64,000 nt of DNA from Gigaspora rosea (taxonomy: Eukaryota; Glomeromycota; Glomeromycetes; Diversisporales; Gigasporaceae), in assembly GCA_003550325.1 (NCBI GenBank), contig QKWP01000631.1, positions 104,557 to 168,556 of the forward strand, read 5' to 3'. The notes under the pieces were generated by a model. That model saw only the letters and a list, made by a program, of their open reading frames with translations. It was not told the DNA's origin and searched no databases. Made by a program: the position numbers and the translations under genes. This document shows, in pieces, positions 22,815 to 35,134 of the stretch. How positions within the stretch are numbered: position 1 is the stretch's first letter; each line of letters begins with the position of its first letter.

Positions 22815-23640
22815 GGGATTTATAATTTATTGCATAGTGAAATGTATTGCACCTAGGGATGGTAATTTGGTCCTAGGACTGTAAGTCCTACCACACGGAC
22901 CTAAGGACCAGGTCCTCATATAAAAAGTCCAAGAACTTATGTCCAACTTCTTGAACTTAGCTCTGATACCTTCTAACTAATTAAAATTCTTTGTTTTATT
23001 GTAAATACTAATTGGTTGAAAAGCATCTTTATTATGTAGTATAGTATTATAACTTGTATTAGTTTTATTAACATAGCATAAAATTGCAAAATTACTATAT
23101 GTTGCAATATTAGTAGTATTCTTATTCTAATTATGATCTTTTATAGATTTGATTAGTTAAATTAAAATTTAGCATTTACTAATACTATATATATTGCCAT
23201 GTTTATTTGCAATAAAATATTATTGAAATGGCAAATTTTGTGCAACAAATAGAATAGCATATTAAGTAAAGTATGTCTAAGCTAATTCATAGTATATATA
23301 GATATAGTATATCTGTCAATAGTTTAAATTGAATTAAACATATTTATTATTTTATTAATAATATATTTAAGTTCTAATATATTTTATATTAGGACCTATT
23401 GCGGATCTATGAATCTAGGTTCTAAAATTAGAATCTAGTCTTTAAAGACCAGGTCCCAAAACCAGGTTCTAGAGTTCTATCCTAGACTTAAGGACTTTGC
23501 CATCTTTAATTGCACTTTTTATTAAAATTTATATAGATTAGGGTTAGATTAAAGTTAGATAGCATTAATAAGGATTAGGTTAGTATTATATTAGTTATAT
23601 AGTGCAGAATAGCTAAAACTATTCAATTTTTATATATAAA
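22815..23640. mobile_element. TTGCACC-tip MITE relic interrupted by a hAT-like element
   Basis: GGGATTTATAATTTATTGCA at 22815 equals the 13345 family end. At 22846 the sequence is split by 22854-23508 and continues with TTAGGGTTAG-like words (23530-23590). The far end is not identified. Confidence 0.5.
22854..23508. mobile_element. Non-autonomous hAT-like element, 8-bp TSD attgcacc/attgcact
   Basis: TSD at 22846-22853 and 23509-23516. TIR TAGGGATGGTAATTTGGTCC / TAAAGATGGCAAAGTCCTTA. Subterminal arrays of GGTCCTAGGACC, AGGACCAGGTCC-type words near both ends. AT-rich middle, no gene. Confidence 0.8.
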
Positions 23641-23745
23641 ATATAAAAATTGTTATAACTTAATAACAAATAAGTTTAACGATATCTGGTCTTACAGATT
23701 TGTTATTATTTGTCTAAGCTACAATTCTGTTAAAACAGATTTTTT

Positions 23746-24025
23746 CGAAAAAAGATCCGGGTGTCTGGACTGACCGCATAGGTAATGCAGACATCTAGCG
23801 AAATGGTTAAAAATCTAGGTGGGAAACTGAAGATCAGAGGGTTTAAATAGGCAATTCCCATAGTTGGGTTGCAGGTATAGCATCTAGTGTGAAACCTTCG
23901 GGCGGACCATTTAAATTAGACACCAAAAGTGAACGTGTGGCTAGTTGTACTCTTATCCATGTAGAATCCAGATGCATAAACTGAATAAAGTATATGCTCC
24001 AAAACAGACTTTGAAATCGAAAAAA
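23746..24025 (+). mobile_element. Retroposon copy 1 with A-tail and 14-bp TSD
   Basis: AAAACAGATTTTTT at 23732-23745 and, after an A-run, at 24026-24039. Such a long TSD after poly-A is the mark of non-LTR retroposition. TAGCGAAATGG (23796) and GGGTTTAAATAGG (23839) resemble Pol III A and B boxes about 40 bases apart, so it may be a SINE. Longer relatives (24325-25560, 37642-41200) show this copy is 5'-truncated, so a LINE 3' end is also possible. Confidence 0.7.
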
Positions 24026-24844
24026 AAAACAGATTTTTTATTTATTATAATTTTAAAAAGGTATAAGAGTTTAAAGTTTATATGTATTTGAAAATTCGCA
24101 TTTTCTATATAAAAAAATAATTTAACCAATTTAAATTTTTTATATAAAATTAGCCAATCAAAATCGATTAATAATTGTAAATTTGGTACTTCATATAAAA
24201 AATTGGATAGTTTTTGCTATTCTATACTATATAAATTTATGTAATATTATACAAATTATAAAATTTATAGTATTATATAAATTGTAGTTAAAGTTAGATT
24301 AGAGCTATACTATATTAGTTATATTCTTTTTTTAGTTTCAAGGTGCCTGTTCTGGGTCTAGATTTTATTCAGTTTTATATATCAAAATTATACATGGATG
24401 AGAGTACAACTAGCCATATATACACTTTTAGTATTTAATTTAAGTAGTCTACTCTAAAGTTCTATACTAGCTGCTATACTTGCAACCCAACTATGAGAAT
24501 TGCTTATTTAAACTCTTTGATCTTTTACTTCTTGACTAATTTTTTACTGTGTTGCCAGGATTTTTCTTACTGAGCCTTTTTTACTATATCTCTTAGGACT
24601 ACTTTATTCTTGCAAAAAACTTGATAAAGTAATACCTATTTATTTATACTTTGGTAACTTATACAATAGCATTAACCAATACTTGTAGTCAGAGGTATTC
24701 TTGAACTGCTACTATTATTTACTTCTGCCTTTGTAAAGTTTGCTCTGGATCCTAGCACCTATCTCTACTATTCTTCTAGTCCTTATACTAATATATCACA
24801 AACTTCCAATTCAGTTAGCCTGATAGAATTGATTCATTTAGTAT

Positions 24845-25165
24845 TACCATATATGTCCGAAAATAAGCTACTACCTAAAATAAGCTACTCCTCTGATTTT
24901 TTTTAAAAATCTTAAAAAATTCGTTAGCAGTTGCTACATATAAAACTTTTTTTCTACTAAGTAAACTTCAAAAAGTTAATTAAGTAAAGTTGTTTAGCGC
25001 ATAAAAATACACCTACAATAAAAATTTAGTGTCATTTGGATAAGTTTTTATTAGTACGTTTTTCAATTTTTTCAAAAAATGCTATATTTCGAAAATAAGC
25101 TACTTTACGATTTTTGTGTAATTTTTTGGCCAAAAAAGGTAGCTTAATTTCGAACACATACGGTA
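24845..25165. mobile_element. MITE, TIR TACCRTATRTGTYCGAAAWT
   Basis: The left end TACCATATATGTCCGAAAAT continues AAGCTAC; the inverted right end is TACCGTATGTGTTCGAAATT then AAGCTAC. A further inner GAAAATAAGCTAC repeat is at 25091. Confidence 0.75.
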
Positions 25166-25238
25166 GATGCTACAATAGTTTTTTTTCTTTTGGTTTTTAC
25201 TTTTATAGTATAGATTTTTTTTTTAGTACAATTCTAAT

Positions 25239-25519
25239 TAGGGTTCCTCAAATTCAAATCAAATATTGGATCAATTTGAATTTGATCAAATCAAATTGAC
25301 TCTGATTTGAATTTGATTTGATTCAAATATTTGAATTTGAATTTGATTTGAATTTGAATTTTTAATAGTAATTTTCAAATCAAATCAAATATTTGTCAAA
25401 TCAAATCAAATTTGACCATATTTGAATTTGATCAAATCAAATATAGTCAAATTTGAATTTGAATTTGATTAAATATTTGATTCAAATATTTGAAGATCAA
25501 ATCAAATTGCGGTATCCTA
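25239..25519. mobile_element. 281-bp hAT MITE built of CAAATTTGAATTTG words
   Basis: Perfect 8-bp TSD attctaat (25231-25238, 25520-25527). TIR TAGGGTTCCTCAAATTCAAA / TAGGATACCGCAATTTGATT. The whole interior is CAAATTTGAATTTGATTTG-type repeats in both directions. Its tip TAGGGTTCCTCA is close to that of the coding hAT at 42705 (TAGTGTTCCTCA). Confidence 0.85.
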
Positions 25520-25908
25520 ATTCTAATAGCCAAGTTAGTAAACTCTTTTCTTCAAAAATCATATCATCGGAAGAATTTTTTAAGTTCAGATTTGTGCAGA
25601 TTTCTAAAAAAACAATAATTAAAAATTTGTGAAGATCTGTGACCCTACAATTATACTTAAAGAAATTTTTTTTATAAATTCTGCGAAAATACATGAATCT
25701 GCACAGACCAGAGGTGTAATAGCCAAAAGTAAATAAAAATAAATTACTATATACTCATCTAAATATTAAATGCTACCTAAATTTTCATACATTAAAAGAA
25801 TATATTCGAATATTTATACTATATTTTAACAATGTAATTTATAAATATTTTATTACTAATATATAATATAATAATAATATATGTAAAAAAAAATAACTAA
25901 ATAAATTA

Positions 25909-27932
25909 GGGAGCTGACAGAAATCAGGTGATTTTTTGGTGGGTGGGTGGGTTAGCCAATGTATCAGGTGTAATTCTGGCCGGAATTATCAAATTCCGGC
26001 CAAAATTATAAAACATTTTTTAATTAAAATTATAAATTTATATATAAATTTAATATTAAATAACTTTTGATCTACTGGACCAATTTAGATGATTTAACTA
26101 CCAAAATGATCCTCTCAAAGAGAGGATTCTAACAAACCTAAAATTATTAAATTCAAATAACTAGATCGTAATATCGATATAGATTTGTATTACTATAAAT
26201 ATTATATAATATTTTAATATACTATATAATAATGGGTGCTTTTAGGCATCTCCCGCGAGATATATATTTCCCTGCAGGAGATATATATCCCACGCTAGTT
26301 GGCCAATCAAAAAATGGAAATATCACGTGATTGTCACTAGCCCGAATCATGTGCAACCAATCGATCGTGTATAACTAAAACAACAATCTCGGAAAAAAAC
26401 TCCAATTATATTCACTTTGGATCCAATCAAAAAATAAATAACTAGATTTTTTTTTATTAAGATTTTTATTAAATTAATAATATATTTAACTCGGTCAATT
26501 ACATTATAAATTCGTATACCTGGTACAATTACACGATCTAGTACTTAAACGAAATTTTGCAATAAAGTATAATCGGCTGCATAAGTGGCCGATTATACTT
26601 TACTGCAAAATTTCACTTACATCCAACTATAACTCCACGCTTTATGAAACTCATTAATAACGCTATCCGTAGTAAAACCTTAATATCAACAACACCCAAA
26701 GTGATAAAGATTTGAAAACGACAGCACTGAAAAAGACGAAAGCTTGAAACCAAATTCTTAAATTTCAACAAGTAACGGCACGAAACGGTGAAAGTTCCCA
26801 TTATTAATTGCATGTATTAGCAAACTCAAGAAGAAAAAAAGAAGTAATTAGATGTGAATGAGGGAGAAAAAAAGAGGGAAAAAAAAACCTAAAACTTACC
26901 CATCGTTCCCAATACTAACTCCATGCTTTGGCGACAAACCCAAAGTGACAAAGATCTAAAAACAATATCACCGAAGCAACAAAAGCATGAACCAACGGCA
27001 CAAAATGGTGAAAGACTAAATCTTCACAAAAAACGGCACCGAAACGACACAAGTCCAGAATCTCCATAAACGATGGCACCAATAAGCGACGACAACCACA
27101 ATAGCGGCACCACTAAACAAACCTACAAAAGAAAGACAAGTCAACAGTGGTTCAAGCTAAGGAAAAAAACGAAAAAGGCCACATATCTCACAAGATCCAA
27201 AAAAAATCCTTATTTTGCAAGATCCTGGTTCTAATTTCGACTACCCAGTGTTCTAGCGAAGCGAATCTACAAATAAAAAAAAGTTAATATTAGTTCAAGA
27301 AAACAAAAGAAACAAACAAAAAAAAGTAAACCCCACTTATTCTACAAGAAACAAAAAAACAACTCCCGTTTATATTAAAGGACCCGGTCCTAATCTCCAC
27401 CGTCCGGTTTCCAGCGTTCTAGCGAGACAAGCCTACAAAGAAATTTAGTATTAGTTTGAAAAAAAAATAAAAAACAAACAAACAAAGGAAAAAAATACTT
27501 ATCTCGCGAAAAGAAAAAAAAAACATGCAAATCTAGATCTAGTGCTAGATCTAAATCAGATTAAAGATCAGGGATTAATCGACCCCGAATCAGGCACCGG
27601 TACCACCGGGTGGGAGATATATCTCCCGGAGAGATACATCTCTCGCGAGAGATGCCTATAATTTCCCTATAATATTATATAAATCTAGATTGATTTTACG
27701 ATCTAGTAATTGGATTTTAATAGTTTTGGACTTGTTAGAATTCTCTCTTTGAGAGGACAATTTTGGTAGTTAAATCATCTAAAATGGGTTGGTAGATCAA
27801 AAGTTACATAATATCAAAGTTTTTTATTAATTAATATATAAATTTTTTTGCAATTTGATTGGCTAATAAGGTGTCAGGTGTGGGTGGGTAGCCCCTTAAG
27901 AGATGGAAATCACCTAATTTACGACAGCTCCC
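25909..27932. mobile_element. Harbinger-like long-armed foldback element, TTA TSD
   Basis: TTA at 25906-25908 and 27933-27935. TIR GGGAGCTGACAGAAATCAGG / GGGAGCTGTCGTAAATTAGG. Arms of roughly 240-280 bp include module B (26061-26170 and inverted 27692-27812). The loop was invaded by 26234-27667. Confidence 0.75.
26234..27667. mobile_element. Element with GGCATCTCYCGCGAGA ends, 9-bp TSD
   Basis: TSD tataataat/tataatatt (8 of 9 match). The ends carry GGCATCTCCCGCGAGATATA and inverted GGCATCTCTCGCGAGAGATG followed by GAGATATAT words. A strong hairpin is at 26548-26612 (GCAATAAAGTATAATCGGC). 26620-27560 is A+C-biased and lacks genes; the minus frame 26613-26813 is not supported. A shorter relative is 30415-30752. 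Confidence 0.7.
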
Positions 27933-27935
27933 TTA

Positions 27936-27985
27936 GGGGAGTAACAAAAATCAGGTGATTTTTTAGGGGGGGAGGGGGGTAAAAN
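27936..27985. mobile_element. Truncated copy of the 149-bp Harbinger-like MITE
   Basis: GGGGAGTAACAAAAATCAGG, TGATTTTTTAGG, then cut at the ambiguous base 27985. It abuts the TTA of the preceding element. Loss may be an assembly effect. Confidence 0.6.
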
Positions 27986-28027
27986 ATTTTTAGGTGCTGA
28001 ACAAGTTTACTTAGTGCATTTTGTTAG

Positions 28028-28122
28028 AATTAATTAATAAAAATTTGCGAATTATAAGATTTTTAGAATTTTATTAATAAAATTCTATAAAATCTTATGA
28101 TTCATAAAATTTTACTAATTTA
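28028..28122. repeat. AT-rich inverted repeat (hairpin)
   Basis: AATTATAAGATTTTTAGAAT pairs with ATTCTATAAAATCTTATGAT, with flanking TAATAAAAATT/AATTTTACTA. Confidence 0.7.
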
Positions 28123-28128
28123 TTCTAA

Positions 28129-28277
28129 GGGGAGTAACAAAAATCAGGTGATTTTTTAGGGGGGGGAGTAAAAAAAAGTGAAATTATATATAAGGAACCT
28201 GACTATTTATATATTAAAGAAGAGGGAGGGGGGTATGCCTCTGATAAAAAATAATCAGGTGATTAATGACACGGCCC
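28129..28277. mobile_element. 149-bp Harbinger-like MITE, TWA TSD
   Basis: TAA (28126-28128) / TTA (28278-28280). Nearly identical to 11405-11553, including the internal AACCTGACTATTTATATATT and CCTCTGATAAAAAATAATCA. Confidence 0.85.
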
Positions 28278-28280
28278 TTA

Positions 28281-29298
28281 TAGCACTTTAAAGTTAGTTA
28301 AAATTGAAACACATAGTAATTATATATAAAACAATAGTAATCTTTAAAATGCATCAACTTTTTATAAAGAAGGTTTTTCAAAAAAATATTTGGTAAATTT
28401 ATAGAACTAATATTGCTCTACAAAGTTACTGGTCAGTTTTTTAAAATGCCTCTTGTACAAAAAATTATAGTGATTTAATAATTGAAACATGTTAAGTATA
28501 AGTTTCTTGCACCATATCTATCGTGCTATGTTCTGTACTATGTTCGTTTTATTCTAAAGAAAAAAATGTTAGTACTGTAATAAAAAAAAAAAGAATACTA
28601 TCATATACTAGCCTTATGTTCATTCTTTTCAACTCCAATTTCATGACAATAAAAATATTCAACATGTGACAACACCTACAAATAAACCAAATAGCAATGT
28701 ACCTATGCAACAATGTAGAACTACCCAAACTAAGAAAACTATATTCACAAGATAACCAAAATGGCGACAACACCTAAGTCGACAAGTTTATACCAAGGCT
28801 CCAATAACACAACAACTACGAAACTGGCAATAACAATATTTTCTAATACAAAATATGATACCAACGATAGCTCCAATGACACATTCTCAGCGTCCAATTC
28901 CAGCACTCCAGCGAAGCACAGGTCTAAAATAAAAAAAAAATTGAATAATAATAAATAAATAAATAAACAAATAAAATGAAACTAAAACTTATCTTTAGTA
29001 TATCTCCGGGCTCAAACGACGTTGACGACTTTAAATATGATATAACAAAAAAATTAAGAAAAAATATTTATATAGTATGATTCCAATCTGAAAATAATTG
29101 GCCAATCATATTAATCTAATACATACTACTATATAAAAAAATAAAAAATATAATTTTAATAAAAAAACTTAAAAAATAATAAAAAAATTAAAAAAATTAA
29201 ATAAAAAATAATTAATTTTGAAAAAAAACAAAAAAATGTATAAAAAAAAAAATTGAAATTATTTTAATTATAATAAAAAAAAAAGTTTATGTAATTTA
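28281..29298. other. Repeat-derived region without a supported gene
   Basis: 28370-28530 resembles the 22086 MITE. 28640-28930 is A+C-biased, with ATGGCGACAACACC and CCAGCACTCCAGCGAAGC like 27230-27430; the frame 28761-28958 (Ser/Thr/Asn-rich) is compositional. 29080-29290 is A-rich. Confidence 0.5.
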
Positions 29299-29605
29299 GC
29301 GCATATGCGTTGTAACGCACCCATCTGATAAACCAATCAGATCGTAGGATCAGGTGTAACGTGAAATTGAGAAAAAATAGCGATCTTTTAAAAAATCGCC
29401 TGTGGCTCAAAATTTTGCTTATGAAACCACTCTTCGTGCTCTAACAAAAAAAATTCCTTGCAAAATTTTACTATAAAACCCCTTTCTCGCCTACACACTA
29501 TTCTAACCTCACCCTAACCCTAACTAACAAAAAAAGGGGTTATTTTGGTTGTTTTGATTTCATGTTACACCAAATCATATGAGGTGCGCTACAGCGCACA
29601 TGCGC
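29299..29605. mobile_element. MITE with GCGCATATGCG tips
   Basis: Left GCGCATATGCGTTGTAACGC, inverted right GCGCATGTGCGCTGTAGCGC, each followed by ACC. Module A (29424-29480) then CACCCTAACCCTAACTAAC. Related in plan to 3821-4173. It sits in A-rich sequence that continues to about 30190. Confidence 0.75.
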
Positions 29606-30190
29606 AAAAATATTAAATTCAAAAAAAAAATTCAAAATTATATTATTAAAAAAAAAATAAAAATAAAATAACAAACATTAAAAAAACAATAAAAAAAAAC
29701 TTAAACAATATAAAAATTAAAAGAAAAATAAATAATAAAAAAAAAATTTAAAAAAAACCAATAAATTTAAAAAAAATTTTAAAAAAACAGAAATTAAAAA
29801 CAAAATTTAAAAAAAATGATAAAATAAATAAAAAATAATTTAAAAAAAATAAAAAAAATTGATATAAAAAATTATAAAAAAGTGAATAAAAAAATAAATA
29901 AAATTAATAAAAAAAAATATTAAATGAAAAAAATAATAAATAATAATAATAAAAATAATAATAAATAATTTAAAATAAATAAATTAAATAAAAAAAATTT
30001 TAAATAAAAAAAGTGATTTAAAAAAAATTTAAATAAATAAAAAAAATAGATTGAATAATAAAAAAAATCGAAATAAATTAAAACAATAAAAAAAAATAAA
30101 AATAGTAAAAATAAAAAAATGATTTTTTTAAAAAAAAATATACATAATAAAAAAAAATAAAAAAAAAGAATAAAAAAAATGATAAAAAAA
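29606..30190. repeat. A-rich low-complexity tract
   Basis: AAAAAATAAATAAT-type sequence over nearly 600 bases, strongly A-biased on this strand. No coding signal. Confidence 0.8.
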
Positions 30191-30239
30191 ATTAACCTAT
30201 TTGATAAATTTGAAAATTACTACAGATTATTATGTTTTT

Positions 30240-30850
30240 ATTTTCCCGATATTATAAAGAAATTTGAACTATTATTATATTTAAAAAAATATACTTGTAT
30301 ATATTATAAAGTTTTCTGGGTTGGTCAAAAATTTTGTGTAGTTACACAAAATTGCTAATGCTGATTGGTCAATTTATGTAAATTTATAAGTTAGTTTTAT
30401 TACTAAATTTTAATGGGAAATTATAGGTATCTCTCACGGGATATATATAAGTTACAACCAAATTCATTTAAGGTAGGGCTAGGGTTGTGTAATAGTGTTA
30501 GTAATATATATAATAAAATTGGTCAAGGAAAATTTTTTGTTAGGCTCGAAAGGTAGTTTCTTATGTAAATGTTCAAGAAATAAACGATTTTTGAAAAGGC
30601 GAACGTTTGTTTTGAAAATTTTCTGATCGTGTTATGTTATACCAAGGGCGATTAACTATTCGCTAATTTGGCATCGATCATCACGTGGAATGATTTTTAT
30701 TGACCAATTTCACAGGAGATACATCTCCCGCAGGAGATGCCTAACAACACCCAATTTTAATACCCAATTTTTAAAATTTCATATCTTACTGAGTTTTTAA
30801 CTATTAAATAATTTTACTATCATTAGAATCAGAAAAACCTAGTTTACTTA
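30240..30850. repeat. Repeat arm inverted relative to 37290-37545, carrying a MITE
   Basis: ATATACTTGTATATATTATA, TTGTGTAGTTACACAA, CAATTTATGTAAATTTATAA and (30753-30840) AATTTCATATCTTACTGAGT are found in reverse order and complement at 37290-37545. Interrupted by 30415-30752. Confidence 0.6.
30415..30752. mobile_element. MITE, 9-bp TSD AATTTTAAT
   Basis: AATTTTAAT directly before GGGAAATTATAGGTATCTCT and directly after the final CCC (30753-30761). Ends resemble 26234-27667 (GGAGATGTATCTCC words). Contains module A in reverse (30475-30600) with GGGCTAGGGTT. Confidence 0.8.
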
Positions 30851-31769
30851 TTATAATTTTTTATAAAATTAAATATAAAAAAAATTACTATTAAGTTTAT
30901 ATATAATTTTAAAAATAGTACCCTTTACCCTTAATATTTCTTAATCCTTTTTACAAGTTTATTTAAAAATACAAAGGCAGTTTCTGACTAACATATTTAA
31001 AATAATACATTTAAACAAAAAATTTTGACAAATATTTTTACAAAAAAAATAATTATAACTTTACAAGCTCTTGACCAAATAATCTAAAATTGAAATTTTA
31101 ATCTTTTTTGATTCTCTTTATAAGTTTACTTAGAAATACAAAAACAGTTTCTTTTGATTAAAATATTCAAAATAATATAACAAATATATTTATAAAAAAA
31201 TTTTTTTAGCAAATATTTTTACTAAGAAAATTAACTATAATTCTATAAATTTTCTACTAAATAACTTAAAAATTAAGATTCTAACCCTTTTTAATCATTT
31301 CTACAAGTACATTTAAAAGCATTAAAGTAATTTTTTGGGCTAAAGTATTAAATTTAAACAGGATCCTGAAGAACTCTGATACAACTTAGATCTGAGTTTG
31401 TATAATATCAGCTAAATAGGTGCATAAAATAGGCCAAAATTTGAAAATTTACTATATAAAAATGCAACGTTTGATGAATTTTTATACAAAATTTTTTTTT
31501 AGTAATCTTTGAGTTATATTAGAGTTCTTCGGGGTCCTATTTAAACATTGTATTGATTAGTATACCAGGATACTGTATATTTTTGAATTTAAATATAAAA
31601 AAATAACAAAATTTTGGTTCTCATTTATTTTGTTAAAATAAGTTAATCATAATTAATTACTAACTAATAATAACAATACAAGCTCTCTATTTTTCAAAAG
31701 TACAGTTAGTAATTGTAACTAACTATTATAAAAAGGCAAAAAACTTTAGCCAAAAAGTATGAATATAAG
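30851..31769. other. AT-rich, no gene seen
   Basis: Diverged tandem units of about 140 bases appear at 30930-31330 (CTTTTTACAAGTTTATTTAA, CTCTTTATAAGTTTACTTAG, CATTTCTACAAGTACATTTA). No coding signal. Confidence 0.5.
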
Positions 31770-32289
31770 TTAATTCATGATATGCCTAAGAACCAGTGAA
31801 ATAATATAGTAAATCATGGGGAAATTTACTATTGTTTTTTGCCTTTTTCAGAATTTAGAGTTTCCCAAAGGACAAACCGATTTTCTACTAAGTAAACATC
31901 TCTTTTAAATTAAATAAAAATTGTAGAGGAGAAAATTCCGGTCATAATGGTAGTTAAATTATTAAAATCGGCCCAGTGGATCATGAAATATAAGCATTTT
32001 TGTCTTTGCGACTATATAGTGTAAACAAAAAAGTAAACATATAATCACAAAGACAAAAATGCTCATATTTTATGATCCACTAAGCCGATTTTAATGATTT
32101 AACTGCTATTATGACTGGAATATTCTCCTTTACAACTTTTATTTAATGCAAAAGAGATGTTTATTTAGTAGAAAATCAGTTTGTCCTTTGGAAAACTCCA
32201 GATTCCAAAAAATGCAAAAAATATATAGTAAACATATTCCCACTATTTACTATGTTTTTTCACTAGTTTTTAGGCGGATCACGAATTAT
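31770..32289. repeat. Foldback element, ~250-bp arms around a short loop at ~32030
   Basis: AACCAGTGAAATAATATAGT / ACTATTTACTATGTTTTTTC, TTTCCCAAAGGACAAACCGA / CAGTTTGTCCTTTGG, and GCATTTTTGTCTTTG / CAAAGACAAAAATGC pair across the centre. Includes a module B-like segment in both arms. Confidence 0.8.
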
Positions 32290-32647
32290 TCATTACTTAA
32301 AAATTCTCTATAGAATGTTTTAGAATTAATATTCAAATTTTACTGTATTAAAGGACTACTACTGGCCTACTCTTTTTTTTTCTTTTTTAATACATATTTA
32401 ATCAGGTTCTTTATATATAATTTAAATTTTTTTTACTTCTTTTCTTAAAAGTTATTTGATTTTTGGTACTCTTCTAGCAATAATATTTAAATAATTAATT
32501 AAATTTAAATTTAAAGTTAGAGTAAAAATTAAAATTAAAAACAAAATTATAAAATTATAGTAAAATCACAAGAAAAAGTATTTTTGCTTAGTAATACAAC
32601 AGAAATTACTTTAGGCCATGCAAAACAAATAAAATTGTTTTTTGTAA

Positions 32648-33456
32648 GGGGCATGTCATTTATTACATAATTTTTACCATTGATATATGGTCAAAGGTAG
32701 TGATCACATCTATATATTATTTAATCAATCAGAATTAGATAAAATGATTATACTATACATAGGTAAAGGTGGCTACTAAATAAAAAATATTATCCCTTAG
32801 ATTGTAACACAGGCAAATTTGCCTGCGTATTTTAAAATTTTTAATAAAATTTTAAATATTGATTTTAGTCATATCTTTTTTAAGTAAAAAATATTCTTTG
32901 AGTTTTGTTTTAGTAACTTTGTTATAAATTTTTTTTAAAATCATTAGAAAACTTTAATATAATAAATGTTTAAAGTTCTTGTATTGGCATTTTTACTATT
33001 AAAATTTTTCTTTAGATTTTTTCAAATTTTATATGTTCCCGTCTATAAAAAAAATCTTTACTTCTAATACAAGTCTTAATTTTTACAAGTAAATCATTAA
33101 AGTTGCAATAATGAAAGTTGTCATCCTTTATATAAACTACAATATTGTCTTAAGAACTATAGTTCTAAAACTAAAACTAAATAAGATCACAGAAAAATTG
33201 TAATAAAATTTTTTAAAAAAATTTTTTCTTAAAATTATCTATTTTCAGCTTATATGTAACTATAATTTATTTTCTTATAATATAAAAACTAATTTTGCAA
33301 AAAAGTAATCCTTATTTTCAAATATAATTGTACAAAGTTTTATTTAATTATTTTAGCATTTTAAAAAAGTAAATCAGAGCTAAAAAAGTGCAAAAACGCA
33401 GGCAAATTTGCCTGTGTTCTACTACAATCTAAGGGATATAATAAATGGCACGCCTC
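32648..33456. mobile_element. Harbinger-like element, TAA TSD, with an inner palindromic-tip element
   Basis: TAA on both sides (32645-32647, 33457-33459). TIR GGGGCATGTCATTTATTA / GAGGCGTGCCATTTATTA. Inner element 32794-33435 has TIR CCCTTAGATTGTAACACAGG, with the palindrome CAGGCAAATTTGCCTG at each end. Confidence 0.75.
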
Positions 33457-33682
33457 TAACTTGATCAGATTATTTTTTTAGAAAAATTAAAAATTTTTAT
33501 ATAAAATTTTTTTTGAAAAAAATTTATAAAAATTTTAATTTAACAAAATTTTTAAATATAATATTTTTTGCTAGTAGCCAAGTGCTATTTACTTGTTTTA
33601 TATAAAAAACAAACAACTAATTTAATTTGTATAGCCTTAGTAAAATTTTAAATTATAATAAATATGGTTATATATATAAAAA

Positions 33683-35134
33683 AAATGTTGCTAACTTTCA
33701 TTCTAGGTAACATCACCTAGTTTAGAAATCAGATCAGAAATCAGGCCAAAAACCAGCTCAGAAATCTGTATAAACAACAAGTTGGAAAAATCAAACTACT
33801 ATTATGTGATGCATCATTATATAGCATAATTATTATACAAAATTTTATATTTTTACTAACTATTAGTCTAGATGATTTCATTAAAAATTATTCTGGTTAC
33901 ATAATATATATATAGTCAATTTAATATAAAATTTAATATATGTATATATAACAAAATTAATATATTAACAAAGACTATCTATAAATTAAAGTAAAATATA
34001 TAAAACCCTTTTTAAAATTCAACATAATGAAAATTGACTCTAACCCTAATCTTTAGGGCTTATGATTTTTTAGGCCCTGAACTCTAACTTGATCTCTAAA
34101 CTCTGGCAAGAGCTACAATGAAACCACAAATACCAATGACAAAAAGAGCTATAATAAAATCACTAATACCAAACCATGGCAAAATCACAAGCACTAATGA
34201 CGAAAAGAGCTATAACAAAACTACAAGTACCAAAATATGTCAAAATCACAAGCACCAATGTATTTGAACTTTATTAGCTGATATATAGAGAATAAATAAA
34301 GTAGGCAAGAGTTAGTAAGAAGAACTAATGAAATGAAAATGAACTAATGCAAAAGATGTGCTAAAAACACAGACTAACAATACCAACAATAAATATCAAC
34401 ATGTATAGTATTGAAATTATTCTAGAAAAAGCTTAAAAAGAAAAAAATGCATAAGCAGGTTGTAAGAGAATTAACAAAATGAATAAACAAAAACACTGAA
34501 CTAATGATGCTAATAGTAAAAAATATAATGAAATGCATAAAGTATCTACTTACGATACTAGTGATGTACACAGTATGTATACTAACAACAAAAAGCTTTA
34601 AAACTATTACCTAAAAGCATAGAATAGAGAAAAAGCAAATGTTACCGTAATACTAGCCAAAAAGCTAAAAACTAAAAACAATTATGGTAAAAAAAAAGAA
34701 AAAAATACTTCAACTATGGTGATAGCAACTCCAAACACAGCATCCAAAACAAAAAAATCTATATTAGCAATACTTCAAGCATGCTAATGCAAGAAACCAT
34801 TTCTAAAAAAATGCTGACTGTACCTTAAAAAAAACAGATTGGTTAAATAATATCATATAAGAAAGAAAGAAAAAAAAATTATAGTAGATTTGTTAGGGTG
34901 GTGACAGATATTACGTAATATTTTAGGGGGGTCTCTGAAATCTTACGTTAAATATAGAAGTTCATAATAGCCAATTAAATTTCTCTTATTTAGGGGGGAG
35001 AGGGTAGGGGGTAAGTAAAATTATATTACGTAATTTATGTCACCACCCTTATGTAACTAGTGTGATCATATAAACAATAACGATCTTTACCTAGTATAGG
35101 TAATATTACCTAGAGTGAAAATTAGTTAAAATCT
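33683..35134. mobile_element. Element P, copy 2
   Basis: Left TTGCTAACTTTCATTCTAGG, then TAACATCACCTA; the inverted right end is TAACTAATTTTCACTCTAGG, then TAATATTACCTA. Flanked by TAAAAAAA-like sequence. Interior: CTCTAACCCTAATC (34030) and an A+C-biased stretch (34090-34830), as in copy 1. Carries a MITE at 34896. Confidence 0.7.
34896..35048. mobile_element. 153-bp Harbinger-like MITE, TTA TSD
   Basis: TTA at 34893-34895 and 35049-35051. TIR GGGTGGTGACAGATATTACG / GGGTGGTGACATAAATTACG. Centre has two G-runs (TTTAGGGGGG). Confidence 0.85.

Larger units (their letters stand above)
24325..25560 (-). mobile_element. Retroposon copy 2, longer, carrying two MITEs
   Basis: The minus strand repeats copy 1 (GCAATTCTCATAGTTGGGTT, GCTAGTTGTACTCTCATCCA, ending CCTTGAAACTAAAAAAAG) and extends about 500 bp upstream; that part matches 40550-41200 (CCAACTGAATTGGAAGT, AGTTACCAAAGT, GGTTTACTAACTTGGCTA-like). 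Interrupted by 24845-25165 and 25239-25519. No long open frame. Confidence 0.6.
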
